Shown: piece after piece, positions 26,424 through 35,315 of the stretch
How the letters are laid out: every line of letters begins with the position of its first letter
Position numbering within the stretch: the first letter of the stretch is position 1
Origin: Clostridia bacterium
GTDB lineage: Bacteria > Bacillota > Clostridia > TANB77 > CAG-508
Direction: 5' to 3'
DNA length: 64,000 bases
Assembly (NCBI GenBank): GCA_017404545.1
Contig: JAFRCC010000018.1
Coordinates: 496,001 to 560,000, forward strand
The notes under the pieces: model-generated
Seen by the model: only the letters and a program-made list of their open reading frames with translations
The model's database searches: none
Told to the model about the DNA's origin: nothing
Program-made: the position numbers and the translations under genes

Positions 26424-26466
26424 AAAACAGTCACCCCTCACTATCATGGTGTGGGGTGACTGTTTT
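26424..26466 (+). terminator. Strong rho-independent terminator of the 26127 cassette
   Basis: A 14-base perfect stem (AAAACAGTCACCCC at 26424-26437 with 26453-26466), extended by a CAC/GTG pairing, is followed by a T run. It can also stop transcription of the opposing strand because the stem begins with an A run. Confidence 0.92.
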
Positions 26467-26470
26467 TTAA

Positions 26471-26493
26471 TGGAGAGGGACGGTTCTCTTTTA
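26471..26493 (+). repeat. GGGACGG-type repeat abutting the ABC permease stop codon
   Basis: AGAGGGACGGTTCTCTTTTA begins just after the cassette terminator and runs into the stop codon of the minus-strand permease gene. The GGACGGTTCTCTTTT form resembles intergenic repeats I associate with REP-type (Y1) transposases in Clostridia. Confidence 0.6.
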
Positions 26494-27642
26494 TTCAGCT
26501 TTCATTTTCTTTTTGGTTACAATATTTGAGCCCACAAAAAATACTATCGTAAATCCAATTATTACTGCAGCATTTATTACTAAGCTCTTTATCACATCAC
26601 CACTAAATACTTCTGTACTTCCAATTAATTCATTGTTTTTTACAAACCAGTATGCTGGCAACACATGTGCGATTTTTAAAACCCCCTCTGGTAAATATTC
26701 CATGGGAACAAACACGCCGCATAAAAAGCTTGATCCAAGTCCTATAATATTAATCAGTGCTGTTATTGTATTCCTGCTTTTTACAAAATGACTAACAAAA
26801 AAGCCTAAAGTTACCGTACATATAACAAATATTAGGGAATTTATAGCAAAATATATTCCATACGTTGAAAATGCTACTTCTCCAATAAGAATTCTTGCAC
26901 AGATAAAATAAATTGCCCATATAATAAAACAAAATCCACTATTCGCAATTAATAATTTTGCATTGACTTTTTTGTAATCAATACTTCCAACTATTGTTCT
27001 TCTATTTATTTTTTCGCTCTTAAATATAAATAAAATTGTACTTATTACATAAATAGATATTGCTATAAAACTATATGCTGAAAAATTAAAATATCTAGTT
27101 AATCTTGTAATTGTCTTCGTATCCATTTTCGAAATTATCTCAACATCAGCTTTTTTTGATAAAGTCTCATCGATTTTTTCAAATAATTCCTCATCACTAT
27201 CTGTAGAGCCTCTGTATCTTTTAGCAACTTTTATGTATCTTTCTACAATCATATCGGCAAGCTCAGACTGATACTCTCCTGTCGATTTAATTTCTAGTTG
27301 TGGATTTTTTCCATCTAAAAAACTATCACTAAAACCTTCAGGTATATACACGATGTATTGAATCTCTCTATAAAATAGAGCATCCTTAATTTCTTGTTCA
27401 TCGTTTTTTATATCTTTTATATTTGTATTTTCATGTAAATATTCTAAAAAAGATTTAGTAATGCCTTCCTCTTTATCGTTATTAATAACAGCAATGTTTG
27501 GCTTCTCCGCTGTAAAATCCATTGTGTTATCATTGCTAGACATATTTATTCCTGCAAAAAACAATAGAATAGCAGAATATAATATAATTGGAAATTTGCA
27601 TTTATTTAATACTTTCAAAAATGTTTTATACACTATCATCAA
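26491..27642 (-). CDS. ABC-2 type export permease, subunit 2
   Basis: The protein has one N-terminal membrane segment (about residues 17-33), a soluble extracytoplasmic region of about 150 residues and five to six C-terminal segments, the usual ABC-2 permease plan. LCGVFVPMEYLPEGVLKIAHVLPAY is partly conserved in this group (SSFLCGVFVPMEYLP, then an LP-A-W pattern). With 383 residues it pairs with the permease just upstream and the ATPase before it. Likely cargo are lipids, peptides or drugs; it cannot be told which. The gene ends within a GGGACGG repeat. Confidence 0.85.
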   Translation of the reverse strand: MMIVYKTFLKVLNKCKFPIILYSAILLFFAGINMSSNDNTMDFTAEKPNIAVINNDKEEGITKSFLEYLHENTNIKDIKNDEQEIKDALFYREIQYIVYIPEGFSDSFLDGKNPQLEIKSTGEYQSELADMIVERYIKVAKRYRGSTDSDEELFEKIDETLSKKADVEIISKMDTKTITRLTRYFNFSAYSFIAISIYVISTILFIFKSEKINRRTIVGSIDYKKVNAKLLIANSGFCFIIWAIYFICARILIGEVAFSTYGIYFAINSLIFVICTVTLGFFVSHFVKSRNTITALINIIGLGSSFLCGVFVPMEYLPEGVLKIAHVLPAYWFVKNNELIGSTEVFSGDVIKSLVINAAVIIGFTIVFFVGSNIVTKKKMKAE

Positions 27643-27651
27643 AATTTCCTC

Positions 27652-28827
27652 CTATATGCTCTCATATTTTTGTTTTCTAAGCGAAACTATGGCTATAGCT
27701 AGCATTATCGCTGAAAATATACAAAGTCCACATATATTACCATAGAATCGATCTAATGTATCATAATAATACAAAGAATAGAACCCATCCGTAATCATGT
27801 TTGCTGGATTTAGCTTGTTTATAATAGGCACACTTTTATCTATTAGATATTTCATGCTAACCCCCATCATTCCTGCAAAAAAGCAACCAAGCATTGTAAA
27901 TCCAATTAGAATACCTGTTTTAGCATTTTCACTCGTTTTTATAGCAGCTGTTACTGCCACACCCATTGTTAATCCTGCAAATGAACCCACAAGGGCTAAA
28001 ACTACCATTTCAAATGTTTTGTTTCCAAAATCAATTTTTAATATGCCAATTGTAAATATAAATAATAAAGCTACTCCAACAAGTTGAATTAGATAGCCAG
28101 CAAGGGTTCCACTTATAACCATTTTTAATTTAGAAACTGGCGTCATAGATAATCTTTTTCCAACATTACTCATATTAGCTAGGCACCAGTTTATTGCTAC
28201 CGCACCAAGTATACCTCCATATAAACATGTCATAGCTACTAAAGTAAAAAATTCTATAGTCATATAACTTAAATTTGCATCCGAATTATCTTTTATATTC
28301 GCACTATTATTTTGTAATAGTATAATAATTGATTTAAGTGTCTCCATAATGCCATTTTCTTCTCTGCTATTGAATATATTTTCAACTTTTTCTTGTATTA
28401 TATCTGCAGTATCCTCTGCTTGTACAATTTCTTCTACTACAAATTTTAAAATTGTTTGATTTACACCGTTTTTATTAACTATTATTTGTTGGCTATCCTC
28501 AGAAAAAACAACATATCCATCAATTTTTTCTTCTTCCAATAATTCTTTTGCTTCATCTTGATTAACATACTTTGAGTCAAAAACCCTATCTTTATTATTT
28601 TCATCACTTAATAACTCAAATGTTTCTTTTAACATAGTATTGTTTTCATAATACTCATTCGTTACAACAGCCACATTTATTGCCTTAAACTTGTCTTGTT
28701 TTTCGATGTTAGAAAAAGCCATATTAAAGAATAGTGCCATAATAAGTGGAAATGCCAATGTCCAAAATATCAATCCTTTATTCCTTAGCAGAGCTTTAAG
28801 TGTATATTTAAAATTATGAAAAAACAT
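27652..28827 (-). CDS. ABC-2 type export permease, subunit 1
   Basis: It has the same layout as the next gene: an N-terminal segment (about residues 18-36, LIFWTLAFPLIMALFFN), an extracytoplasmic domain to about residue 195 and a C-terminal block of membrane segments, with ISGTLAGYLIQLVGVALL and GCFFAGMMGVSM. The two permeases probably form a heterodimer. Its ATG overlaps the ATPase stop codon, which indicates translational coupling. The N-terminal RNKGLIFWTLAFPL is typical of DrrB/YhgE-like exporters. Confidence 0.87.
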   Translation of the reverse strand: MFFHNFKYTLKALLRNKGLIFWTLAFPLIMALFFNMAFSNIEKQDKFKAINVAVVTNEYYENNTMLKETFELLSDENNKDRVFDSKYVNQDEAKELLEEEKIDGYVVFSEDSQQIIVNKNGVNQTILKFVVEEIVQAEDTADIIQEKVENIFNSREENGIMETLKSIIILLQNNSANIKDNSDANLSYMTIEFFTLVAMTCLYGGILGAVAINWCLANMSNVGKRLSMTPVSKLKMVISGTLAGYLIQLVGVALLFIFTIGILKIDFGNKTFEMVVLALVGSFAGLTMGVAVTAAIKTSENAKTGILIGFTMLGCFFAGMMGVSMKYLIDKSVPIINKLNPANMITDGFYSLYYYDTLDRFYGNICGLCIFSAIMLAIAIVSLRKQKYESI

Positions 28828-29765
28828 TAATCTCTAAGCTCCTTTCCTGTAAGTTCCAAAAATACATCATTTAAGGTAGGTCTTTCTGAATAAATTTTCC
28901 TGTATTTTATTTGGTTATTCTTTAAAAAGTCTATAATATTTTCAAGATTGTTTTTTTCATTTTCATATGAAATTTTTAATATTCCATTCTCATATGAAAT
29001 ATTTTGAACTTCTGGCAATTGCTTTATTTGGTTTAAATTTTGGTTACTAATTTCCTTAGCTTCTACTGTTATTTTTTCCTTGATTTTTGCTAAATATTTA
29101 AGTTCATCAGTAGTACCTTTTGCTATAATTTTTCCTTTATCTAATACAATAACTCTATCACAAATCATTTCAACTTCTTCCATATAGTGAGTTGTATATA
29201 TAATAGTAGCTCCATCTGATCTTAACTTTTTTATACCTTCCAAAATATTATTTCTGCTTTGAGGATCAACAGCAACAGTTGGCTCATCAAGAAATATAAT
29301 TTCAGGCTTATGTGCAATTCCACACGCAATGTTCAATCTCCTTAAAAGACCTCCAGATAATTGCTTTGGATAGTATTTTTTAAATTCTTGTAAACCCACC
29401 AAATTAATTGCATCTTCAATATATTTTTTTCTCTTATTATTATTGCTCACGTACAGTCCACAGAAAAAATCAATATTATCATATACTGTAAGTTCCTCAA
29501 ACACAGCAACATCTTGGAATACAACTCCAATTTTACGTTTTATATCATATGCATTTGGGCTCATTTCTCTTCCAAAAATTTTTATATTTCCTTTATTAAA
29601 GTTCAGCAGTGATAATATACAATTAATTGTTGTTGATTTTCCGCTTCCGTTAGGTCCCAAAAATCCTAATATTTCTCCTTTATATACATCAAAAGATAAA
29701 TCATCTATAGCTTTTTTCTTTTTATATAATTTTGTTAAATTTTTAACCTCTATAATATTTTCCAT
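28827..29765 (-). CDS. ABC-2 exporter ATP-binding subunit (CcmA/DrrA type)
   Basis: Walker A is GPNGSGKST (near residue 39), the signature QLSGGLLRRL, Walker B PEIIFLDEPTVAVDP and the switch histidine TTHYMEE. About 80 residues follow the ATPase core and end with LNDVFLELTGKELRD, the C-terminal element of DrrA-like ATPases. It drives the two permeases downstream, with which it overlaps. A GAAAGGA site precedes the ATG. Just upstream lies a hairpin-forming repeat that separates it from dnaE. Confidence 0.93.
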   Translation of the reverse strand: MENIIEVKNLTKLYKKKKAIDDLSFDVYKGEILGFLGPNGSGKSTTINCILSLLNFNKGNIKIFGREMSPNAYDIKRKIGVVFQDVAVFEELTVYDNIDFFCGLYVSNNNKRKKYIEDAINLVGLQEFKKYYPKQLSGGLLRRLNIACGIAHKPEIIFLDEPTVAVDPQSRNNILEGIKKLRSDGATIIYTTHYMEEVEMICDRVIVLDKGKIIAKGTTDELKYLAKIKEKITVEAKEISNQNLNQIKQLPEVQNISYENGILKISYENEKNNLENIIDFLKNNQIKYRKIYSERPTLNDVFLELTGKELRD

Positions 29766-29780
29766 AATAATCCTTTCTTC

Positions 29781-29855
29781 AATTTTAGGGACAGAGCAAT
29801 TTTTTTAAGTTTACAATCTATTTTTTAATTAAATTTTTGCCTCCGTCCCTATTTT
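29781..29855. repeat. Inverted pair of GGGACGG-type repeats overlapping the dnaE end
   Basis: TTTTAGGGACAGAGCAA (29783 onward) faces TTTTTGCCTCCGTCCCTA (29834 onward), so the two arms can fold into a hairpin with GTTTACAAT in the loop. The left arm resembles the repeat after polA (GACGGAGCAA, then TTTAC). The right arm lies inside the last codons of the dnaE C-terminal frame and encodes KIGTEAKI plus the stop. Confidence 0.7.
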
Positions 29856-30095
29856 TACATTATCAAAACCAACAATTTGCCTAAATTCATTTAATATTTC
29901 ATCGTTTACATATATTCCTCCAGACATAACATAGCTTCCTCCGTTGTTTATTCTTACAGCTACATTATTTCTATCGCCAGCAAAAAATTTTATTGCTCCT
30001 CTAAGTCTTTCCTTTTGAGTATCGTTCAAATCTGTTATATTAATTGTTAAATATTTTGAATTTTTGGCTCCGAAATTTAGAAATTTTATTAGCAA
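29829..30095 (-). pseudogene. dnaE: C-terminal part of DnaE in a shifted frame
   Basis: The translated segment KNSKYLTINITDLNDTQKER, followed by LRGAIKFFAGDRNN, is what one expects at the very C-terminus of Gram-positive DnaE, immediately after the OB-fold. It is in the frame one base away from the main dnaE frame and overlaps it by 56 bases. It has no ribosome binding site or convincing start of its own, so I treat it as the detached end of dnaE and not as a separate gene. The final residues GTEAKI come from a GGGACGG repeat. Confidence 0.8.
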
Positions 30096-33000
30096 CTATC
30101 TTTGTTTCTTCATCTTCTCTAATGCTAAGTCGTCCCTCAACTAATACTACATTATCTTCAATTAATAGTTCTTGTGAGCTAAGATAACTATTTTCGAAAA
30201 CTATTATTTCACAAGATCCATATAAATCTTCAAGTGTTACAAATGCCATTATCTTATTTGTTTTTGTGTACTTCTTTTTGATACTACTTATAATTCCCGC
30301 AATTTTAACAACTTGACCATCTTCGTATTCTGGCTTTTTCCCTTCCAGCTCTGCTTCCATTACCTCTTTCATTTTGAATGTGTTAATATCTGTTTGCTGT
30401 TCAATTTCTGCTCTTAATGATTCAAGCGGATGCCCTGTTATATATAAACCAAGCATCTCTTTTTCCATAGATAATAGCTCTTTTTCTGAAAATTCCTTTA
30501 AAATTGTATAGTTGTATTTTATTTCCTCTAAACTTTCTTCATCCTCTGTGCTACCCATTGCCATATCAAACATACTTATTTGATCCTTGTAGCCTCTTTT
30601 ATTTGATGAATTTACAGTATCTACAATATCTTCGAATGAAGCAAGTAGGGTTGCTCTTGTCTGATTAAATTCATCCATTGCTCCGGATTTTATCAAGCTT
30701 TCAATGCACTTTTTATTAACAGAATCATTTTGCATCCTTTCACAAAAGTCACCTAAATCTTTAAATGAACCATTCTCTTCTCTATTCTTTACTATTGCAT
30801 CTAAGACCGAAAATCCAACATTTTTTATACTTCCAAGACCAAATCTAATTTTTCCATCCTCAACAGTAAACTTGGTGTAGCTCTTATTGATTTCAGGCTT
30901 TAATATTTGAATATTTAAGCGTTTACACTCATCTATATACATTGGAACTTTATCTAAATTTCCTAAATAACTATTTAATGTAGCTGCCATAAATTCAGCA
31001 GGATAATATGCCTTTAAATAAGCTGTTCTGTACGAAACAACCGCATAAGCAGCAGCATGTGATTTATTAAATGCGTATTTAGCGAACTCTGCCATTTCAT
31101 CAAATATCTTATTAGCTGATACTTCATCAATTCCATTCCTAACACATCCTGGAATAATAACCTCTCCATCTTCATCAACTTGACCGTGAATAAAATACTC
31201 ACGCTCTTTTGCCATTACATCAAGCTTTTTCTTACCCATAGCACGTCTTACTAGGTCGGCTCTACCAAGTGAATAACCTGCAAGCTCACGTACTATCTGC
31301 ATTACTTGCTCTTGATAAACCATACATCCATATGTTACCTCTAATATCGGTTTTAAACTTGGATGTGTATACACCGCATGCTCTGGGTCTTTTTTATTTG
31401 CAATATATCTTGGAATCTGATCCATTGGTCCTGGACGATATAAAGAAACTCCGGCTATAATATCTTCTAGACAATCTGGTTTTAATTCCTTCATGAAGTT
31501 AGTAATTCCTTGGCTTTCGAACTGGAATATACCAACTGTTTCCCCATTTTGCCACAATTTATATACCTTTGGATCATTCATTGCTTTATCATATTCAACA
31601 TCAATTCCTCTAGTTTGTTTAACTAAATCAACTGTATCTTGAATAACTGTTAAAGTTCTTAATCCCAAAAAGTCCATCTTAAGTAGACCAAGCTCTTCGA
31701 GTGTTGTCATAATAAACTGTGTTGAGATCTGATCATCTCTTACATATAAAGGAACATATGTATCAACAGGCTCTTTTGTAATAACAATACCGCACGCGTG
31801 AGTTGAAGCCTGTCTTGGAAGACCTTCTAGTCCCATTGCAATATCCAAAAGCTTCTTAATATTCTCATCACTTTCATAAAGTGTTCTTAATTCAACATTT
31901 TGTTCCATTGCCTTTTTAATTGTAATATGAACTTCATTTGGAATCATCTTAGCTAATCTATCAGTTTCAGCATATGAAACATCTAGGGCTCTACCAACAT
32001 CTCTAATTACCATTCTCGCTGACATTGTTCCAAATGTAATAATCTGAGAAACATGGTCATGTCCATATTTTCTTCCTACATAATCAATAACTTCTTGTCT
32101 TCTTTCATAGCAAAAGTCAACGTCAAAATCGGGCATGCTTATACGCTCAGGATTTAAGAATCTCTCGAACAGTAATTGATACTTAATTGGATCAATGTCT
32201 GTTATTCCAATTGCATAAGCAACAATAGATCCTGCTCCTGAACCACGTCCTGGACCAACTGGTATTCCTTGAGATTTTGCCCAGTTAATGTAATCCCATA
32301 CAATTAAGAAATAATCCACATATCCCATCTTTTTTATTACAGATAATTCATATTCTTTTCTATCTATAATATCTTTTGGAATATCATCTCCATATCTTTT
32401 TTTCATTCCAGTGTCTGTTAAATACTTAATGTAGTCATAGTGAGTTTCAAACTCTTCTGGTACATCATAATTTGGAAGAATTGTATTACCGAATTCAAAT
32501 TCAACATTACACTTTTCAGCAATTTTAACAGTATTTTCAAGTACTTCTGGGAGCCCCTCAAAGAATTCTTCCATCTCCTCTGGAGACTTAACATAGAAAT
32601 CATTAGTAGAAAAAGACATTCTATCTTCATCTGTCATTCTTTTTCCAGTTTGAACACAAAGAAGTACTTCATGATTATAGTAATCTTCCTTCTTTAAATA
32701 ATGTGAGTCATTTGTTGCAACTAGTGGAATATCTAATTTTCTAGCTAATGAAACTAACTTTTGGTTTACCATTATCTGCTCAGATATAGAATTTGCTTGA
32801 ACCTCTAAATAATAGTCTTCACCAAACAAATTCTTAAACCACATGGCTGTTTCTTCTGCTTTTTCCATGTCATTATTAAGTATAGCTTGTGGAACTTCTC
32901 CTGCTAAGCAAGCACTGCAACAAATCAAATCTTCATGATATTTTTCTAAAAGCTCTTTATCAACTCTTGGTTTATAGTAGTATCCATCTAAAAAGCTAAG

Positions 33001-33321
33001 TGAAACTAGCTTAGATAGATTTTTATATCCATTATTATTCTTTGCTAATAATATTAAGTGATTATATTTATTATCAATTCCCGCTTCTTTATCAAATCTA
33101 GTACGTGGAGCTACATAAACTTCACAGCCGATTATTGGTTTTACATCATTTGCTTTACATGCTTTGTAAAAATCAATTGCACCAAACATTACACCATGAT
33201 CAGTAATAGCAATCGCATCCATGCCAAGCTCTTTAGCACGAACTGGTAATTCTTTTACTCTGCTTGCACCATCTAATAAACTGAATTCGCTATGAACATG
33301 TAAATGCACAAATTTTCCCAT
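30040..33321 (-). CDS. dnaE: DNA polymerase III alpha subunit, frameshifted near the C-terminus
   Basis: This is the replicative DnaE polymerase. The PHP domain (residues 1-270) keeps its metal motifs HLHVHSEFSLLDG and ITDHGVMFG. The catalytic palm has GPGRGSGAGS and the aspartates of MPDFDVDF near residue 400. LYRPGPMDQIPRY and GRADLVRRAMGKK follow in the fingers, and a C-terminal OB-fold starts near residue 1000 (VVKIAGIISSIKKKYTK). The frame ends prematurely after KISKF, at residue 1093. The missing 70-80 residues continue at 30071-29829 after a one-base shift near short A and T runs (about 30060-30085). The start is an ATG with a GGAGGAAA site. Confidence 0.95.
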   Translation of the reverse strand: MGKFVHLHVHSEFSLLDGASRVKELPVRAKELGMDAIAITDHGVMFGAIDFYKACKANDVKPIIGCEVYVAPRTRFDKEAGIDNKYNHLILLAKNNNGYKNLSKLVSLSFLDGYYYKPRVDKELLEKYHEDLICCSACLAGEVPQAILNNDMEKAEETAMWFKNLFGEDYYLEVQANSISEQIMVNQKLVSLARKLDIPLVATNDSHYLKKEDYYNHEVLLCVQTGKRMTDEDRMSFSTNDFYVKSPEEMEEFFEGLPEVLENTVKIAEKCNVEFEFGNTILPNYDVPEEFETHYDYIKYLTDTGMKKRYGDDIPKDIIDRKEYELSVIKKMGYVDYFLIVWDYINWAKSQGIPVGPGRGSGAGSIVAYAIGITDIDPIKYQLLFERFLNPERISMPDFDVDFCYERRQEVIDYVGRKYGHDHVSQIITFGTMSARMVIRDVGRALDVSYAETDRLAKMIPNEVHITIKKAMEQNVELRTLYESDENIKKLLDIAMGLEGLPRQASTHACGIVITKEPVDTYVPLYVRDDQISTQFIMTTLEELGLLKMDFLGLRTLTVIQDTVDLVKQTRGIDVEYDKAMNDPKVYKLWQNGETVGIFQFESQGITNFMKELKPDCLEDIIAGVSLYRPGPMDQIPRYIANKKDPEHAVYTHPSLKPILEVTYGCMVYQEQVMQIVRELAGYSLGRADLVRRAMGKKKLDVMAKEREYFIHGQVDEDGEVIIPGCVRNGIDEVSANKIFDEMAEFAKYAFNKSHAAAYAVVSYRTAYLKAYYPAEFMAATLNSYLGNLDKVPMYIDECKRLNIQILKPEINKSYTKFTVEDGKIRFGLGSIKNVGFSVLDAIVKNREENGSFKDLGDFCERMQNDSVNKKCIESLIKSGAMDEFNQTRATLLASFEDIVDTVNSSNKRGYKDQISMFDMAMGSTEDEESLEEIKYNYTILKEFSEKELLSMEKEMLGLYITGHPLESLRAEIEQQTDINTFKMKEVMEAELEGKKPEYEDGQVVKIAGIISSIKKKYTKTNKIMAFVTLEDLYGSCEIIVFENSYLSSQELLIEDNVVLVEGRLSIREDEETKIVANKISKFRSQKFKIFNN

Positions 33322-33421
33322 CGTTTTTCCTCCACATAAATTTTTTCACATTGTATCATCACAACCTATTTTTTTCAAGATAGAACAAAATAGCTGTAAC
33401 AAAATATTTCTTACATTCTCC

Positions 33422-33450
33422 TTGAAAAAAACACATTACATATATATAAT
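33422..33450 (+). promoter_or_regulatory. Promoter of the peptidoglycan glycosyltransferase gene
   Basis: TTGAAA (33422-33427), 17 bases, TATAAT (33445-33450), about 25 bases before the ribosome binding site of the gene at 33481. Confidence 0.75.
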
Positions 33451-33480
33451 TCTTATAGAAATAGAAAGGTTTGATGTCAT

Positions 33481-34185
33481 ATGAAATTATTAAAAAGAAT
33501 ACTATTTATTTCGATAATTGTAATTTTCATTCTTGCATTAATATTTGGTCTTAGTGGATATAATTACTATAATAAAGCAGTAAGTGAAATAGCTCTTGAA
33601 GAAAAAGTAAAACAAGTTCAATCCGATGAAAGCTTTGTTAAGTATGATGACCTACCTAAAAATTTAATAGATGCAACTGTTGCTGTTGAAGACCATAGAT
33701 TTTGGGAACATGGATCTATTGATTTAGTTTCAATTGGAAGAGCCATATTTTCTAATATAAAAGCTGGAGAAGCTAAGGAAGGCGGAAGCACAATTACGCA
33801 GCAAGTATCAAAGAATTTATATTTTATGAACGATAAATACAATAGAGATAGAAAAATAGCAGAGCTAATTATGAGCTCTAAACTAGAAAAAAATTACAGC
33901 AAACAACAAATATTTGAATTATATGTAAACACTATATACTATGGAAATGGCTATTATGGAATTAAAGCTGCGGCAAAAGGATATTTTAATAAAGATCCTA
34001 AAGACTTAACCTTGTCAGAATGTACACTGCTTGCAGGAGTACCGAATGCCCCTAGCAAATATGCTCCAACTGTAAATTTGGAGCTTTGCAAAGAAAGACA
34101 AGCCAAGGTAATTCGCTCAATGGTCAAATATGGCTATCTGTCACAGGATGACGCAGATAAAATAAGTCTTGGTGTTGGTTTTTAA
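33481..34185 (+). CDS. Monofunctional peptidoglycan glycosyltransferase (GT51)
   Basis: One N-terminal membrane segment (about residues 6-25) anchors a GT51 domain. AVEDHRFWEHGSIDLVSIGR holds the first catalytic glutamate, GGSTITQQVSKNLYF is motif 2, KLEKNYSKQQIFELYVNTIY contains the second glutamate, and then GIKAAAKGYF and LLAGVPNAPSKYAP. No penicillin-binding transpeptidase domain follows, so it polymerises lipid II but cannot cross-link. At 234 residues it matches MtgA/SgtB-like enzymes. It is divergent from dnaE and has its own promoter. Confidence 0.95.
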   Translation: MKLLKRILFISIIVIFILALIFGLSGYNYYNKAVSEIALEEKVKQVQSDESFVKYDDLPKNLIDATVAVEDHRFWEHGSIDLVSIGRAIFSNIKAGEAKEGGSTITQQVSKNLYFMNDKYNRDRKIAELIMSSKLEKNYSKQQIFELYVNTIYYGNGYYGIKAAAKGYFNKDPKDLTLSECTLLAGVPNAPSKYAPTVNLELCKERQAKVIRSMVKYGYLSQDDADKISLGVGF

Positions 34186-34217
34186 TAAAAATATCTACTT
34201 AGTTTAATATTAAGAAA

Positions 34218-34247
34218 AAACCACGGAGGAACACACCCCCGCGGTTT
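34218..34247 (-). terminator. Terminator of the 34262-35266 cassette
   Basis: AAACCACGG (34218-34226) can pair with CCGCGGTTT (34239-34247) with one mismatch, and a T run follows on the minus strand. An A/T tail on the other side may let it serve the plus-strand gene ending at 34185 too. Confidence 0.75.
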
Positions 34248-34261
34248 CTTTTAGATTATGA

Positions 34262-34612
34262 TTACTTATCACTTTCGGATTCGAATTTGATAGACAGAAC
34301 AACAGCCCATCTCTTTTCCGAAATGTTCTTAAGCTCATGTGTATTGCCCTTTTTGCAAATTTCGTACTGAAGTCTCTGATTCTTTAAATCCCAAAAAATA
34401 TAGATTTCAGAATCATTCGTGTGCCGATGCTTTTTTACCCCTGCTTTAGGCGAAAGATACAGAATTGAAACAGAGCCTTGTCCTTCCTTTGAAAAAAGAA
34501 CACAACTATAAATGCTTCTGCTCTTATTTGCCAGTTTAGATTTATCAAGCATTTCAAGTTTTCCAGCCCATGCTTTAACAGACCATGGCGTGTTGTAACC
34601 TTTAACAACCAT
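34262..34612 (-). CDS. Small cupin-like protein in a composition-shifted cassette
   Basis: The 116 residues contain GVKKHRHTNDSEIYIF, a good match to the first cupin motif (G-x-H-x-H-x-E), and GNTHELKN, a match to the second (G-x2-H-x3-N). A single small cupin with both histidine sets is likely a metal-binding beta-barrel, perhaps a sugar isomerase-like or sensor domain; the substrate is unknown. It has an AAGGAGG site and lies 15 bases after the gene at 34628, so the two are co-transcribed. Codon use is richer in G and C than in the neighbours. Confidence 0.65.
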   Translation of the reverse strand: MVVKGYNTPWSVKAWAGKLEMLDKSKLANKSRSIYSCVLFSKEGQGSVSILYLSPKAGVKKHRHTNDSEIYIFWDLKNQRLQYEICKKGNTHELKNISEKRWAVVLSIKFESESDK

Positions 34613-34627
34613 ATGATTCTTGCCTCC

Positions 34628-35266
34628 TTATGCTGTTACGTTATGTTTCTCGATATCTTTGAGTCCTGCATAATAAGTTCTGTAAGCTTCTTCCGGAGTG
34701 CAAATCTGGTGCTTCATACATCTGATAACATCCACCAACCAGGAATACTTTTTCCAGAAAAGTTCGTCAAAAATGAACTTCTCTTCAGTATAACCATCAG
34801 TCTTCAGACTCATAAACGCAACCAAAGTATACACCAAATAACACTGTACCGCATTGACATCATACTCCATAATTGTACAAAAGTCCTCAAAAGAACCTTC
34901 TCCGTCAATAAACAATTTGAAGTCTAAGTCAATTCCAAGTGCCTTTTCGCAGCCTTTGTTCAGCTTTGCACAGTTACTCTCGTTCTTCCAAAGGTTTTTT
35001 CTACCGATGAAAGCCCTCATGGAATCCTCGTCATCACTACTTCTGAGAACAGACATAACAAAATAGCTAATCATCCAAAATGTTTCCATCGAAATTTCAG
35101 GCTGACTCTTGGAAAATTCCTCGTACGTGCCGCTGAGAATACTGTCAAGGCTCTCTAAGTGCTTGCATGTCCGCATAAAAGCGTCGCTTTCCCAGTCTTT
35201 TTCCGGGGTTCTTGCTTTGAGCCATTCAAGCTCAGTTGCTTTGCAAATGTTGCCGTTCATATTCAT
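34628..35266 (-). CDS. Unknown 212-residue helical protein in a composition-shifted cassette
   Basis: I do not recognise a family. The protein is soluble, acidic and largely helical, with recurring aromatic and Cys residues and no signal peptide. I chose the ATG at 35266 because it has an AGAGGAGGT site; a longer frame to 35308 begins within the untranslated leader. One line of this region has 27 of 60 G/C by my count, against about 18 in nearby core genes, so it was probably acquired. Promoter and terminator bracket this gene and the cupin gene as one unit. Whether the two act as partners is open. Confidence 0.7.
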   Translation of the reverse strand: MNMNGNICKATELEWLKARTPEKDWESDAFMRTCKHLESLDSILSGTYEEFSKSQPEISMETFWMISYFVMSVLRSSDDEDSMRAFIGRKNLWKNESNCAKLNKGCEKALGIDLDFKLFIDGEGSFEDFCTIMEYDVNAVQCYLVYTLVAFMSLKTDGYTEEKFIFDELFWKKYSWLVDVIRCMKHQICTPEEAYRTYYAGLKDIEKHNVTA

Positions 35267-35315
35267 ACATGAACCTCCTCTAAAAGTTATATTAGTTATT
35301 AAAAACAACAGATAG

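Noticed and set aside
26109-26447. Minus-strand open frame of 112 codons over the cassette
   Set aside because: The plus strand has the promoter, ribosome binding site and terminator. This frame starts inside the terminator stem.
29829-30095. Separate 88-residue gene downstream of dnaE
   Set aside because: It has no ribosome binding site and its sequence continues the DnaE C-terminus, so it is the shifted end of dnaE.
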